Made by a program: the position numbers and the translations under genes. Under the pieces are notes generated by a model. The model was given only the letters and a program-made list of their open reading frames with translations. It was not told where the DNA came from and made no database searches. Below, piece after piece: positions 7,090-15,074 of a DNA stretch of 21,810 nt. This stretch comes from Candidatus Altarchaeota archaeon (lineage in GTDB: Archaea; Altiarchaeota; Altiarchaeia; JAFGQM01). The stretch lies in the NCBI GenBank assembly GCA_016935655.1, contig JAFGQM010000128.1, positions 1-21,810 of the forward strand, in the 5' to 3' direction. The stretch's first letter is position 1. Every line of letters begins with the position of its first letter.

Positions 7090-7999
7090 GTGCCACACCC
7101 CTCATCTGGTCTAAATTTCTGTAACCTTCCTTGTTCATGAAAGTGTCCAATTCCTTTGTGATTTTTTTGAATATGTCAACACCACGCTGTCCAATCGCAG
7201 TTCCAATGCCGACTGCGCGCGCACCAGCCATTATGGCCTCTGCCGCGTCTTCGCCGGTCATGATTCCGCCGGTGGCGACTATCGGTATATCCACTACTTC
7301 AAAGATGTCGTAGACGCATCGTACCATTATCGGTTTTATAGCCGGACCGCTCATGCCGCCCCTCTTGTTCGCAAGTACCGGCGCCCTTGTTTTAAGGTCT
7401 ATCACCATGCCGGGCCCCACAGTGTTTATGGCCGTTATGCCATCTGCCCCGGCCCTTTCGACTGCCTTGGCGATTTGGGCGATGCTGGGGACGTTGGGGC
7501 TAAGCTTGACTAGTAAAGGTATGCCAGTAGCCTTCTTTATAGACTTCACAATCTTCGCAGATTTCTTCGGGTCGCAGCTGAATGGCGTGCCGAACTCGTC
7601 CTGCACATTGGGGCAGGATATGTTGACTTCCAATAGGTCTGGCCCGGCAGCGGCTATCTTCTCCGTGACCTTTGAGAAGTCGCCGGCCACAGTAGCATAA
7701 AAGGATGCTATCATGGGGGTCTTCGAGATTTTTTTGTACTCCCTAATCTCTTCCAATGTCTCGTTCAGAGGTGGTGTAGAGAGGCCTATGGCATTGAGGT
7801 ACCCTCCTTCCACTTCGACCATTGTCGGGTTCTTGTGCCCCTCCCTTTTCTCTGAGCCTATCGATTTGATAGTGACGGCACCAGCCCCCATATCCGCGGC
7901 TCTTTTCAGGCTAGAGGGGAACGTTCCAAGAACTCCGGAAGCGAGTATTGTCGGGTTCCTTAATTCCACACCGCAGAGCTCTGTTTTCAGGTCAGCCAT
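7082..7999 (-). CDS. pyrD: Dihydroorotate dehydrogenase catalytic subunit (class 1B)
   Basis: A 305-residue FMN barrel enzyme that oxidises dihydroorotate to orotate in pyrimidine synthesis. Seen are the N-terminal LCGVELRNPTILASGVLG, the active-site loop NISCPNVQ with the likely base Cys129, LLVKLSPNV, NTVGPGMVIDLKTRAP, GGMSGPAIKP, and the phosphate-binding end VATGGIMTGEDAAEAIMAGARAVGIGTA. The frame is open 35 codons upstream, but that part is unlike the family and overlaps the promoter region. The ATG at 7999, with a TATA box 27 nt before it, fits a leaderless start. It is the first gene of a pyrD-pyrK run that may continue into DUF211-VIT1. Confidence 0.94.
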   Translation of the reverse strand: MADLKTELCGVELRNPTILASGVLGTFPSSLKRAADMGAGAVTIKSIGSEKREGHKNPTMVEVEGGYLNAIGLSTPPLNETLEEIREYKKISKTPMIASFYATVAGDFSKVTEKIAAAGPDLLEVNISCPNVQDEFGTPFSCDPKKSAKIVKSIKKATGIPLLVKLSPNVPSIAQIAKAVERAGADGITAINTVGPGMVIDLKTRAPVLANKRGGMSGPAIKPIMVRCVYDIFEVVDIPIVATGGIMTGEDAAEAIMAGARAVGIGTAIGQRGVDIFKKITKELDTFMNKEGYRNLDQMRGVAHG

Positions 8000-8021
8000 C
8001 TTGATATAATTTGTTGTTAAA

Positions 8022-8030
8022 TGATAAAAA
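8022..8030 (-). promoter_or_regulatory. TATA box of pyrD
   Basis: TTTTTATCA on the minus strand is centred about 27 nt before the pyrD ATG. It lies in the short divergent region shared with the gene starting at 8053. Confidence 0.5.
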
Positions 8031-8052
8031 GGTGGAATTTGAGGATTATAAC

Positions 8053-8499
8053 ATGTATCCAAAAAGTTTAAGAAGATTGAATTGTTATAAACGGGTGCCA
8101 CCACCAGAAAGACCGAGACGCAGAACGATAATGATCCCCGTGTTCTGCGGTCATGGAGTGGGGATGAGCGTAGACGCCTGCCACAATCTCAACATAGGCA
8201 GGCCAGACAATTTGAGCCATGTAGTATTCTCGCCCCAGGGGGTCCATCCGCGTTCACTCGGACTAGGCCCCTTATCGCCAGAAGAAAAGAGGCATGTGAG
8301 GGAAACATCCAAGGATGTGCCATTGACCATGGCGGTAGCGCCGCCGTATAGGGATAGGATACTAGAGGCGTTCAAAGAAACAGGCGAGAAACCCCCGCAT
8401 ATCATAACCCTGTTCAAGGGTGAAAAGGAGATACGGCCTCAGTATCTCAAGGCCCTAAAGGAGGTGGAGGAGTACCTCAGAGAGCGGGGTCATGCTTAA
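8053..8499 (+). CDS. Unrecognised conserved-looking protein
   Basis: A 148-residue soluble protein with no family I recognise. The N-terminus is basic and Pro/Arg-rich (YKRVPPPERPRRR). A Gly/His/Cys-rich segment follows (CGHGVGMSVDACHNLN, roughly residues 31-46), then SPQGVHPRSLGLGPLSPEEKRHV and a charged helical C-terminus (KEVEEYLRERGHA). The CGHG...CHN arrangement could bind metal or form an active site, but this is a guess. The frame is open from a TTG at 8011. I chose the ATG at 8053 because GAGG lies 8 nt before it; a later ATG at 8131 is possible. It is transcribed away from pyrD and sits 55 bp before pyrG, which has its own TATA box. Confidence 0.72.
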   Translation: MYPKSLRRLNCYKRVPPPERPRRRTIMIPVFCGHGVGMSVDACHNLNIGRPDNLSHVVFSPQGVHPRSLGLGPLSPEEKRHVRETSKDVPLTMAVAPPYRDRILEAFKETGEKPPHIITLFKGEKEIRPQYLKALKEVEEYLRERGHA

Positions 8500-8526
8500 C
8501 ACACTATAAGCGCTAAAGAAAGTTTG

Positions 8527-8535
8527 TTTTTATAT
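8527..8535 (+). promoter_or_regulatory. TATA box of pyrG
   Basis: TTTTTATAT is centred 24 nt before the pyrG ATG and is followed by CTTGACTCC. The box of the gene at 428 is followed by the closely similar CTTCTCC. No SD precedes the ATG, so a leaderless mRNA is likely. Confidence 0.6.
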
Positions 8536-8554
8536 CTTGACTCCTCTATATAAT

Positions 8555-10150
8555 ATGCCTAAGTTTATTGTCGTTACGGGTGGTGTTTTATCAGGCTTGG
8601 GGAAGGGCGTAACAACCGCTTCCATAGGCAAGATCCTCCAGTCCAAAGGTTTCTCGGCCATACCAATCAAGATAGACGGCTATGTCAATACTGATGCCGG
8701 CACCATGAACCCGTTCGAGCACGGCGAGGTTTTCGTTACCGACGACGGGGGCGAGATAGACCTGGACATCGGCCACTATGAGAGGTTCATGAACATCAGC
8801 CTGGGCAAAGAGAACAACATGACCACTGGCCTGGTCTATGGTACGGTCATAGAGAAGGAGAGGCGGGGGGACTATCTCGGAAAGACTGTACAGGTCATAC
8901 CACATGTCACCGATGAGATAAAGAGGAGGATAAAAGAGGTCGCCAAGAAAAGCAGGGCTGATTTCATACTGATAGAAGTGGGCGGGACAGTGGGCGACTT
9001 GGAGAACATGGTGTTCATCGAGGCCCTGAGGGAGCTGAAACTGGAAAAGCCCAAGGACTTCCTTTTCGTCCACACTACTTTAGTGCCGACGATAATCAGC
9101 GGGGAACAGAAGACAAAGCCCACACAACACAGCGTAAAGGAGCTGCTCAGCCTAGGCATCCAGCCGGACATAATAGTATGCAGGGGGGAAAAGGAGATAC
9201 CAAAAAAACTTAAAATAAAGATAGCTCTTTTCTGCTCTGTGCCAGACGATTGTGTCATAAGCAATCCGAACCTAAAAAGCCTGTACGAGGTGCCACTCAA
9301 ATTCGAAGAGCAAAATCTGAGTATGATAATCTTCCGTAAGCTGGGTCTAGAGCCTAGGGAAGAGGACCTGGAAGACTGGAAAAAGCTTGTGGCAAGGGCA
9401 AAAGAGCCCAAGAGAGAGGCCACAATAGGCGTCGTGGGTAAGTACGCACATCTTGTGGACTCGTATCTCAGCATAAAGGAGGCACTGCAGCATGCCGGGA
9501 TAAAGAACGATTGTAGGGTCAACATGCTGTGGATAGAGGCAGAAGACCTGGAGAAAAACGGTGCTGAGGCCTATCTGAAGGATGTCGACGGCGTGATAGT
9601 CCCAGGCGGCTTTGGATCGCGGGGCACAGAAGGCAAGATAGCTGCGATCAGATATGTCCGGGAGAACAATGTGCCGTTCTTGGGCATCTGCTACGGCTTG
9701 CATATGGCGGTCGTGGAATTCGCGCGCAATGTTTGCGGCATGAAAGGGGCTAACACAACAGAAGCAAACCCAAAGACCAAATATCCGGTCATAGACCTCC
9801 TGCCGGAGCAAAAAAAGATAAGGAGTAAGGGCGGGACTATGAGATTGGGGGCATATCCCTGCGTACTGAAAAACGGGAGTCTCGCAGAAAGGGCATATGA
9901 TGCCAAAAAGATTTCGGAAAGGCACAGGCACAGGTGGGAGCTGAACAACAGGTTTGCCAAGGATCTGGAAAAATATGGGTTGATGCTATCTGGAATAAAC
10001 CCTGAAACAAGGCTTGTAGAAATAATTGAGTACCCGAAAAACCGATATTTCATAGCCTGCCAATTCCATCCTGAATTCAAATCAAGGCTGGATACACCAG
10101 CCCCATTATTCGATGGATTGATCAAGGCGAGTTTGGATGCAACGGCTTAA
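8555..10150 (+). CDS. pyrG: CTP synthase
   Basis: A 531-residue CTP synthase that aminates UTP to CTP using ATP and glutamine. The synthase domain begins MPKFIVVTGGVLSGLGKG (P-loop; the usual second Val is Leu) and has KIDGYVNTDAGTMNPFEHGEV and EVGGTVGDLE. The class I glutamine amidotransferase domain follows (from about residue 290), with GICYG carrying Cys379 and the His505/Glu507 pair in CQFHPEF. The nucleophile motif GICYGLHM differs from the common GICLGMQ, but all catalytic residues are present. The frame has an upstream ATG six codons earlier; the start used gives the family N-terminus and correct TATA spacing. Its TAA overlaps the convergent gene's stop. Confidence 0.97.
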   Translation: MPKFIVVTGGVLSGLGKGVTTASIGKILQSKGFSAIPIKIDGYVNTDAGTMNPFEHGEVFVTDDGGEIDLDIGHYERFMNISLGKENNMTTGLVYGTVIEKERRGDYLGKTVQVIPHVTDEIKRRIKEVAKKSRADFILIEVGGTVGDLENMVFIEALRELKLEKPKDFLFVHTTLVPTIISGEQKTKPTQHSVKELLSLGIQPDIIVCRGEKEIPKKLKIKIALFCSVPDDCVISNPNLKSLYEVPLKFEEQNLSMIIFRKLGLEPREEDLEDWKKLVARAKEPKREATIGVVGKYAHLVDSYLSIKEALQHAGIKNDCRVNMLWIEAEDLEKNGAEAYLKDVDGVIVPGGFGSRGTEGKIAAIRYVRENNVPFLGICYGLHMAVVEFARNVCGMKGANTTEANPKTKYPVIDLLPEQKKIRSKGGTMRLGAYPCVLKNGSLAERAYDAKKISERHRHRWELNNRFAKDLEKYGLMLSGINPETRLVEIIEYPKNRYFIACQFHPEFKSRLDTPAPLFDGLIKASLDATA

Positions 10151-12819
10151 ATAGGGTTTTCCGTATCGATATCGGGGCTCTTTGGCTTTGTATCAATCTT
10201 CTCTTTTTTAGCTTTTTTCTTGGGCCTTTCTAATCCGGGGGCCTGGACGTCTTTTAGAAGATCACTTGGAGCCTCGTCGATTGGCTGACTAAACCTTCCA
10301 TCCGAATGGGGCCCACCAAGGTCGGCTTGGGCACCGGTATCAGCTCTTTTCTCTACTTTGTCAATTTCGCTGGCAGTATTTTTCCGGACGGTCTTCATAA
10401 GATTGCCGAGGACTTCATCGACTGAAGGCTTTCCCTCCCTTCGGTCTAAATCCACATTGCTGGCTTCATCGCCTGTCAAAGGCGTCTGGTCCAATTCCTC
10501 TAACTCGACACCTGGGTTGGGAGTAGTTTCTTCCGGGAGTGTTTCTTCGAGAAGGCCCATGGACTTAGATTCCCCAGATTTTTGTTCCGCAGGGCTTTGT
10601 TCTTGTGCCAATTCGGGTTCCTGAGGCTCAGCTTTCTGGATCTCAGACTCCGCCTTCGCAGGCTCTTCTTTCTTCCCCCCCTCTTTTTCCTCCTTCTTGT
10701 CGTCCTTTGGCTTGTCCGTTCCCTTGGGCTTTGACTTCCTTAGTTTTATCTTCTTTGAGAGGACCTTCTTCCATAATACCACAAAAATCACACCCAGTAG
10801 GGCTAGTATCACTATGGGATTCTGGCTCTCTTTTGACTGTACTGTTGAGTTCTTCGGCTTTATTTTCTCAGGTGGCGGAGCGAGAAGCTCGGCTGAGGCT
10901 TCATTGTTTGTCTCATTCAACTCGTCGAACTTGTTCTCCGGGTCCAAGCGCGCGAGTAAGAGCCTGTCCTGAGAGCTCTCTTTGTATTTCCAAACAAAAG
11001 AGACCGTGGAACTGTCTCGCGGCTTTATCTCTGGCACGATCCTGCTCTCTAGAATCTCCTCTTCCGTATCGTTCTTTAGGAGCAATTTTACTTCTACGTT
11101 CTCGGCCCTCTGTGTGCCAAGGTTTTGTATGGTGGCCGTTATCTCTATCTCTTCCCCAGGCGCAAAAGATTTCTCTGGTACGGTAAGACCCACTATGGTC
11201 ATATCCTGCTTTATGGGCCTTTCAGCATCATTGTTGGTCTCATCGGATTCTTCTACTGCGTCATCCTCATCAACTGTGGCATAGATGCTCAGTTTATTGT
11301 CCGGGAGCTCAGTGGTCCAAGTAATATTCACCGACTCGCTCGCACCTGCCCCAAGAAGCGTTACATTCGCGCGCCCTATCCCATGATCAAGTACCGGCGA
11401 TCTTCTGTAGACGTCGATTATGAAGTTCTTAGCCTCCGCATCTCCGTCATTGAAAACTTCCAGTGTTATGTTTATCGTCTCGTTTGGGTAAGGTATCTCC
11501 CTGGAGAGCTTGATTGATTTGATCATGAGGTCTGGTTTTTTCAACCCATCCAACAAAACCAGTTCATTGCTATAATAAAAGCCCAGTAGCACCTCTAGAT
11601 CCCCATCACTGTCCACATCCGCTAGAACGGGGGATGAATAGAAGCCAGTGCCCTTCGTATAGGACCATATCTGTTTACCCTCATTGTCGAGTGCGTAAAC
11701 CTTGCCGTTGGTCGTCCCAAAGACCACCTCCGGTTCGCCGTCCCGGTTTATGTCCCCTGAGACCGGGGAGGAGAATATGGGCCAACCGCCCGTGTCAAAA
11801 CTCCAAACTTCTTCCCCCTTTGATGGGCTGAGAGCATATAGTCTATTCTTCTCATCGTTTAATGCCTTTCCGTGGAGGGTCTTTTCGATAGTCACTCCGA
11901 CTAGTATCTCTTTCCTGCCGTCGCCGTCCAAATCAGCGACTGTCGGGGAGGATTTTATCGGGCCACCCAGGTTGGTTTTCCATAATACTTTGCCGGCCTG
12001 AAGGGCATAGACATAACCGCTATCCGAGCCTACGACGACATCGGGGATGCCGTCACCTGTCACATCAGACAAGGCTGGTGAAGAATATATCTCTTGGGTT
12101 GTATTGAAGCTCCATGCCTTTGTCCCATTGCCATACAGAACATAGACCGCACCGTCCTGGGAGCCGACGACTATGTTGTCCTCCCCGCTCGCATACAGCT
12201 TGCCAATGGCCGGAGACGAGAACACGCCAGTGCCGGTGTCGAAAGACCATTCCAGGAGCCCGCTCTCACCATCCAATGAATAGACCGTACCGTTTTCGCT
12301 GCCTATGACAACCTCCAGGTTGTTGTCCCCGTCTATGTCAAAAACCTTCGGTGAGGATCTGAAGGCTGCATTAACAGTATAGCTCCAAAAGATGCCTCCT
12401 TTGTTGTCCAAAGCTAGTATCCGGCCGTCCATGGCCCCGAAGACTATCTCAAGCTGGCCGTCGCCATCCAGATCGGCAAGTGCAGGTGAGGAATGTATAT
12501 TCTTCGCAGTCGCAAATTCCCAAATCGTCTCCCCCTTGTGGCCCAAGGCATAGAGCTTCCCGTCATCACAGCCTACGAGTATCTCGTTTTGGCCGTCATT
12601 GTCGATATCGCCCACTGCTGGGGAGGAATAGATGCCGTCAATAAACTGATGCTTCCAGGACTCCAGAATCTCATTCAGGTCACCTGCTGCCTCTGTATGG
12701 CCCGTATTCTGCAGGTCATGGCGGAACATGGGCCAAGAGTCCAAAGCTGATGCTATTGGAAGCAGCAAGGTTGTTAATATCGCCAAAGCCAAGGCCGGGT
12801 ACAGATTCTTTGGGCCCAT
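10147..12819 (-). CDS. Anchored surface protein: eight-repeat beta-propeller, CARDB-type domains, TM helix, charged tail
   Basis: An 890-residue secreted protein. It has a signal peptide (residues 1-25), then WPMFRHDLQNTG, which is typical of PQQ/FG-GAP-like propellers. Eight repeats of the form SSP...D.D.DG..E(I/V)..G....G.(V/L)YAL lie between about residues 63 and 425, several with DxDxDG calcium-type loops. Two CARDB-like Ig-fold domains (about 428-535 and 537-645) each end in a D/NETNN-type motif. A single membrane helix spans about 668-685. The last ~200 residues are extremely Lys/Glu/Pro-rich and, by the orientation of the signal peptide, cytoplasmic. The ligand or enzymatic role is unknown. 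It follows the second permease by 32 bp but also has a TATA-like TTTTTTA 26 nt upstream, so it may be expressed with or without the ABC genes. Confidence 0.85.
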   Translation of the reverse strand: MGPKNLYPALALAILTTLLLPIASALDSWPMFRHDLQNTGHTEAAGDLNEILESWKHQFIDGIYSSPAVGDIDNDGQNEILVGCDDGKLYALGHKGETIWEFATAKNIHSSPALADLDGDGQLEIVFGAMDGRILALDNKGGIFWSYTVNAAFRSSPKVFDIDGDNNLEVVIGSENGTVYSLDGESGLLEWSFDTGTGVFSSPAIGKLYASGEDNIVVGSQDGAVYVLYGNGTKAWSFNTTQEIYSSPALSDVTGDGIPDVVVGSDSGYVYALQAGKVLWKTNLGGPIKSSPTVADLDGDGRKEILVGVTIEKTLHGKALNDEKNRLYALSPSKGEEVWSFDTGGWPIFSSPVSGDINRDGEPEVVFGTTNGKVYALDNEGKQIWSYTKGTGFYSSPVLADVDSDGDLEVLLGFYYSNELVLLDGLKKPDLMIKSIKLSREIPYPNETINITLEVFNDGDAEAKNFIIDVYRRSPVLDHGIGRANVTLLGAGASESVNITWTTELPDNKLSIYATVDEDDAVEESDETNNDAERPIKQDMTIVGLTVPEKSFAPGEEIEITATIQNLGTQRAENVEVKLLLKNDTEEEILESRIVPEIKPRDSSTVSFVWKYKESSQDRLLLARLDPENKFDELNETNNEASAELLAPPPEKIKPKNSTVQSKESQNPIVILALLGVIFVVLWKKVLSKKIKLRKSKPKGTDKPKDDKKEEKEGGKKEEPAKAESEIQKAEPQEPELAQEQSPAEQKSGESKSMGLLEETLPEETTPNPGVELEELDQTPLTGDEASNVDLDRREGKPSVDEVLGNLMKTVRKNTASEIDKVEKRADTGAQADLGGPHSDGRFSQPIDEAPSDLLKDVQAPGLERPKKKAKKEKIDTKPKSPDIDTENPI
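11545..12633 (-). repeat. Eight propeller repeats inside the surface protein
   Basis: Eight copies of a roughly 38-60-residue unit, each starting near YSSP/HSSP/RSSP/FSSP/YSSP/KSSP/FSSP/YSSP and followed by a D-x-D-x-DG-type loop. Copies are diverged at DNA level. The fourth lacks the full Asp loop (KLYASGED) and the sixth has an insertion of about 12 residues (IEKTLHGKALNDEK). Confidence 0.8.
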
Positions 12820-12841
12820 ATTATTTTATCTTGCCTGTGTT

Positions 12842-12848
12842 AAAAAAC
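12842..12848 (-). promoter_or_regulatory. TATA-like box before the propeller protein
   Basis: TTTTTTA on the minus strand, inside the gap after the permease stop, is centred 26 nt before the ATG at 12819. It allows independent leaderless expression. Confidence 0.4.
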
Positions 12849-12851
12849 TTG

Positions 12852-13952
12852 CTACTCGTACCTAAGGACAACCGCCGGCTGGAGTTTCGCCGCCTGTCTC
12901 GCAGGCAGGAAGCCGCTCATCACGGCCAATATCACAGCATAAACGAGGATCGTAACGATGAGACCGGGGGTTATCTTCGCCAAGGTCATGCCAAGGGCAG
13001 CATTGAGCCCGGCTACAGTAAGAGTGCTCAGGATCAGTCCGATAACGGCTCCGATTAGGGTCATTACAAGTGCTTCTAGGACCACTTGGGTCAAAACCTG
13101 TGTTGTCGTAGCACCCAAGGCCTTCATGACCCCTATCTCCTTCCTCCTTTCCCTCACGCTCATGAACATCACGTTCATTATCCCCAGCCCTGCTATGATG
13201 GCGGCTATGGAACCCAGCCCGAAGGTCATGACGCTCAGCTGGCCCGTGAGCTGGTTTATCTCGGCCATTACCTCCTCGTCTGTCAGGGCCTGCACACCCT
13301 CAAAGTTCCTCTCTATCTCCCTAGCCAGGATGGATGCCTCTCCAGTGTTGATGGGCTTGACCATTATTACGCTGACCTCGTCCTCTACCCCAGTTATCTC
13401 TTGAGTGGTCTCCAAATCGGCCATTATCGTATCGTCGTCGGGGACGCCAAGCTCCGCCAGAATCCCCACCACCTCATACCTCTTGTCTTGTATCATCAAC
13501 TCATCCCCTACTGTTAGTCCGTTGTTCTCGGCGAATTTGCTGCCCAGCAGAAGCTCCGGCTGGCCTTCGTCGAACAGCCTGCCGTCTTCAAAGCCCACGT
13601 CGTAGCCCATGAGTTCAAGCGCGTTGGGCGGGAAACCCTGGATGGTCCCATAGCCGGGGGCTGAGCCAATCATCATCATGGCGTAGTCGTCGACGTCCGG
13701 CAACTGCCCTATCTCGTCTGCCAGACCCTCATTGATACGGCTTAACATTGAAGTCTCCAAAGTCACCCCGTCTTCGATCACTGTGATCAATCCCGACAAG
13801 TATTCTATGTTCTCGTCTATGGATACATTGATGCCCTCTGAGAAAGAGGCCATTGTAGTGACCAGGAGTATCCCTATGGAGACTCCTAGCACTGTAAGGA
13901 ACGTTCTCAGCTTTCTTCTGCCGAGTTCCCGAAACGCCATATCCACGATCAT
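12852..13952 (-). CDS. MacB/FtsX-type ABC transporter permease (second)
   Basis: A 366-residue permease. The first membrane helix lies after FRELGRRKLRTFLTVLGVSIG (residues ~7-38), followed by a MacB-type extracellular domain of about 200 residues. Three C-terminal helices follow (from ~240), with the family motif RERRKEIGVMKALGAT between the first two and a final PARQAAKLQPAVVLRYE. Such permeases usually do not form a classical import channel but couple ATP hydrolysis to movements of the outer domain that expel peptides, lipids or drugs. Its start overlaps the stop of the first permease by 4 bp (ATGA), so the two are coupled and probably form a heterodimer with the ATPase at 16565. The cargo is unknown. 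Confidence 0.9.
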   Translation of the reverse strand: MIVDMAFRELGRRKLRTFLTVLGVSIGILLVTTMASFSEGINVSIDENIEYLSGLITVIEDGVTLETSMLSRINEGLADEIGQLPDVDDYAMMMIGSAPGYGTIQGFPPNALELMGYDVGFEDGRLFDEGQPELLLGSKFAENNGLTVGDELMIQDKRYEVVGILAELGVPDDDTIMADLETTQEITGVEDEVSVIMVKPINTGEASILAREIERNFEGVQALTDEEVMAEINQLTGQLSVMTFGLGSIAAIIAGLGIMNVMFMSVRERRKEIGVMKALGATTTQVLTQVVLEALVMTLIGAVIGLILSTLTVAGLNAALGMTLAKITPGLIVTILVYAVILAVMSGFLPARQAAKLQPAVVLRYE

Positions 13953-15067
13953 TCCTGTCTCATAGCCTCCACTGGATTGACAATGACTGCCTGGTAAGCG
14001 GGGTAGAGGGAAGCAAGGATGCTAAGTATAATGCCGTAAATAAAACTGATGCCGGCCAATTCAGGCGTGACCTTCGCCACCGGGAATTCTGCCATGGCGG
14101 TGTTCAGCGCCTCGGTCCCCAATATCCCAAACAGCATTCCTATTGTTCCTCCGATGATGGCGATGACTATAGCGTCCTGGAACACTATCCTCAGAATGAT
14201 AAACCTCTCGGCTCCGAGAGCCTTCATGATCCCCAATTCCCTCTTCCTTTCCATAACGGTCATTATCATAGTGTTTATAATCCCTATTGAAGCCACAATT
14301 GAGGCCACTATGCCTATGACAAGTGTCAAGGCTCTTATTTGGTTTACTGCTTCCTCAGCCCTCTGCACGGCCTGCTCAGGGGTAAGGGCCTGCACTAGAT
14401 CCGATACCTCGTTTATCTCGTTGGCAATACGTTTGGCGTCCCCTATGTCAAACGGCTCCACAAGCAACATAGTGGCCTCGTCCTTTTTGTCAAATACCTC
14501 TGACAAGGTCTCATAGGATGTGATGATGCCGTAGTCCATAAAACCGTTGGTCATCTCCAAGATGCCGGCTACAGTGAAATCCTCGTTGTTTATCTTTAGG
14601 TCGTCGCCCACCGAGACACCGCTAAGCTGGGCCTGCTGATTGCCAAAAACCACTTCCATTGTCCCCGAATCCGGCCAGTCCCCGTCGACAAAGTCTATGT
14701 TCGCCACCCTTGCAGACTCCAACTTGTCGAATTCGACTCCGACCATGAAATAGTTGTTCTGTGGGTCGAGGACCATCAGCTGCCTTGCCACCTCCTTTAC
14801 CCCGTCAATAGCCTCTATGTCAGACACTATCTCCGTGTCGATGGTCACCGTAGTGCTGGGCGGACCAAAGGATTCCGATGCGACGGGGCTTACTGTAATG
14901 AAACCGGCGGCGAGCTTGAGCTGTTCCATGACCAGGCTGTTTATCCCCTCAGAAATAGATCCGAGAGAGACTATGGCTGCTATGGCCAGGATGAGCCCAA
15001 ACGCCGTAAGGGCTGTCCTGGTCTTATGCCTCCATAGTTCCCCGAACGTCATATCCCAATATGCCAT
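13949..15067 (-). CDS. MacB/FtsX-type ABC transporter permease (first)
   Basis: A 372-residue permease with the same layout as its neighbour: GELWRHKTRTALTAFGLILAIA forms the N-terminal helix (residues ~8-32), then an extracellular MacB-like domain, then three C-terminal helices. MERKRELGIMKALGAE follows the first of these, and the protein ends PAYQAVIVNPVEAMRQE. The two permeases are clearly paralogous but well diverged, which argues for an old heterodimer and not a recent duplication. It starts 7 bp after the Ig-like surface protein and is followed by the second permease with an ATGA overlap. A second ATG at 15052 could be the start; the first is kept because it leaves the normal operon spacing. 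Confidence 0.9.
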   Translation of the reverse strand: MAYWDMTFGELWRHKTRTALTAFGLILAIAAIVSLGSISEGINSLVMEQLKLAAGFITVSPVASESFGPPSTTVTIDTEIVSDIEAIDGVKEVARQLMVLDPQNNYFMVGVEFDKLESARVANIDFVDGDWPDSGTMEVVFGNQQAQLSGVSVGDDLKINNEDFTVAGILEMTNGFMDYGIITSYETLSEVFDKKDEATMLLVEPFDIGDAKRIANEINEVSDLVQALTPEQAVQRAEEAVNQIRALTLVIGIVASIVASIGIINTMIMTVMERKRELGIMKALGAERFIILRIVFQDAIVIAIIGGTIGMLFGILGTEALNTAMAEFPVAKVTPELAGISFIYGIILSILASLYPAYQAVIVNPVEAMRQE

Positions 15068-15074
15068 GTTCGGC

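Noticed and set aside
8000..8104. 35-residue N-terminal extension of PyrD
   Set aside because: It overlaps the promoter and the divergent gene's start and does not resemble PyrD; the family N-terminus begins at 7999.
8872..9931. Antisense frames of about 200 codons inside pyrG
   Set aside because: pyrG is complete with all motifs; the antisense products are shadow-like and have no promoter.
11545..12633. Regular repeats that could suggest a CRISPR or satellite array
   Set aside because: Spacing and diverged copies follow the protein repeat of a beta-propeller; there are no identical repeats with unique spacers.
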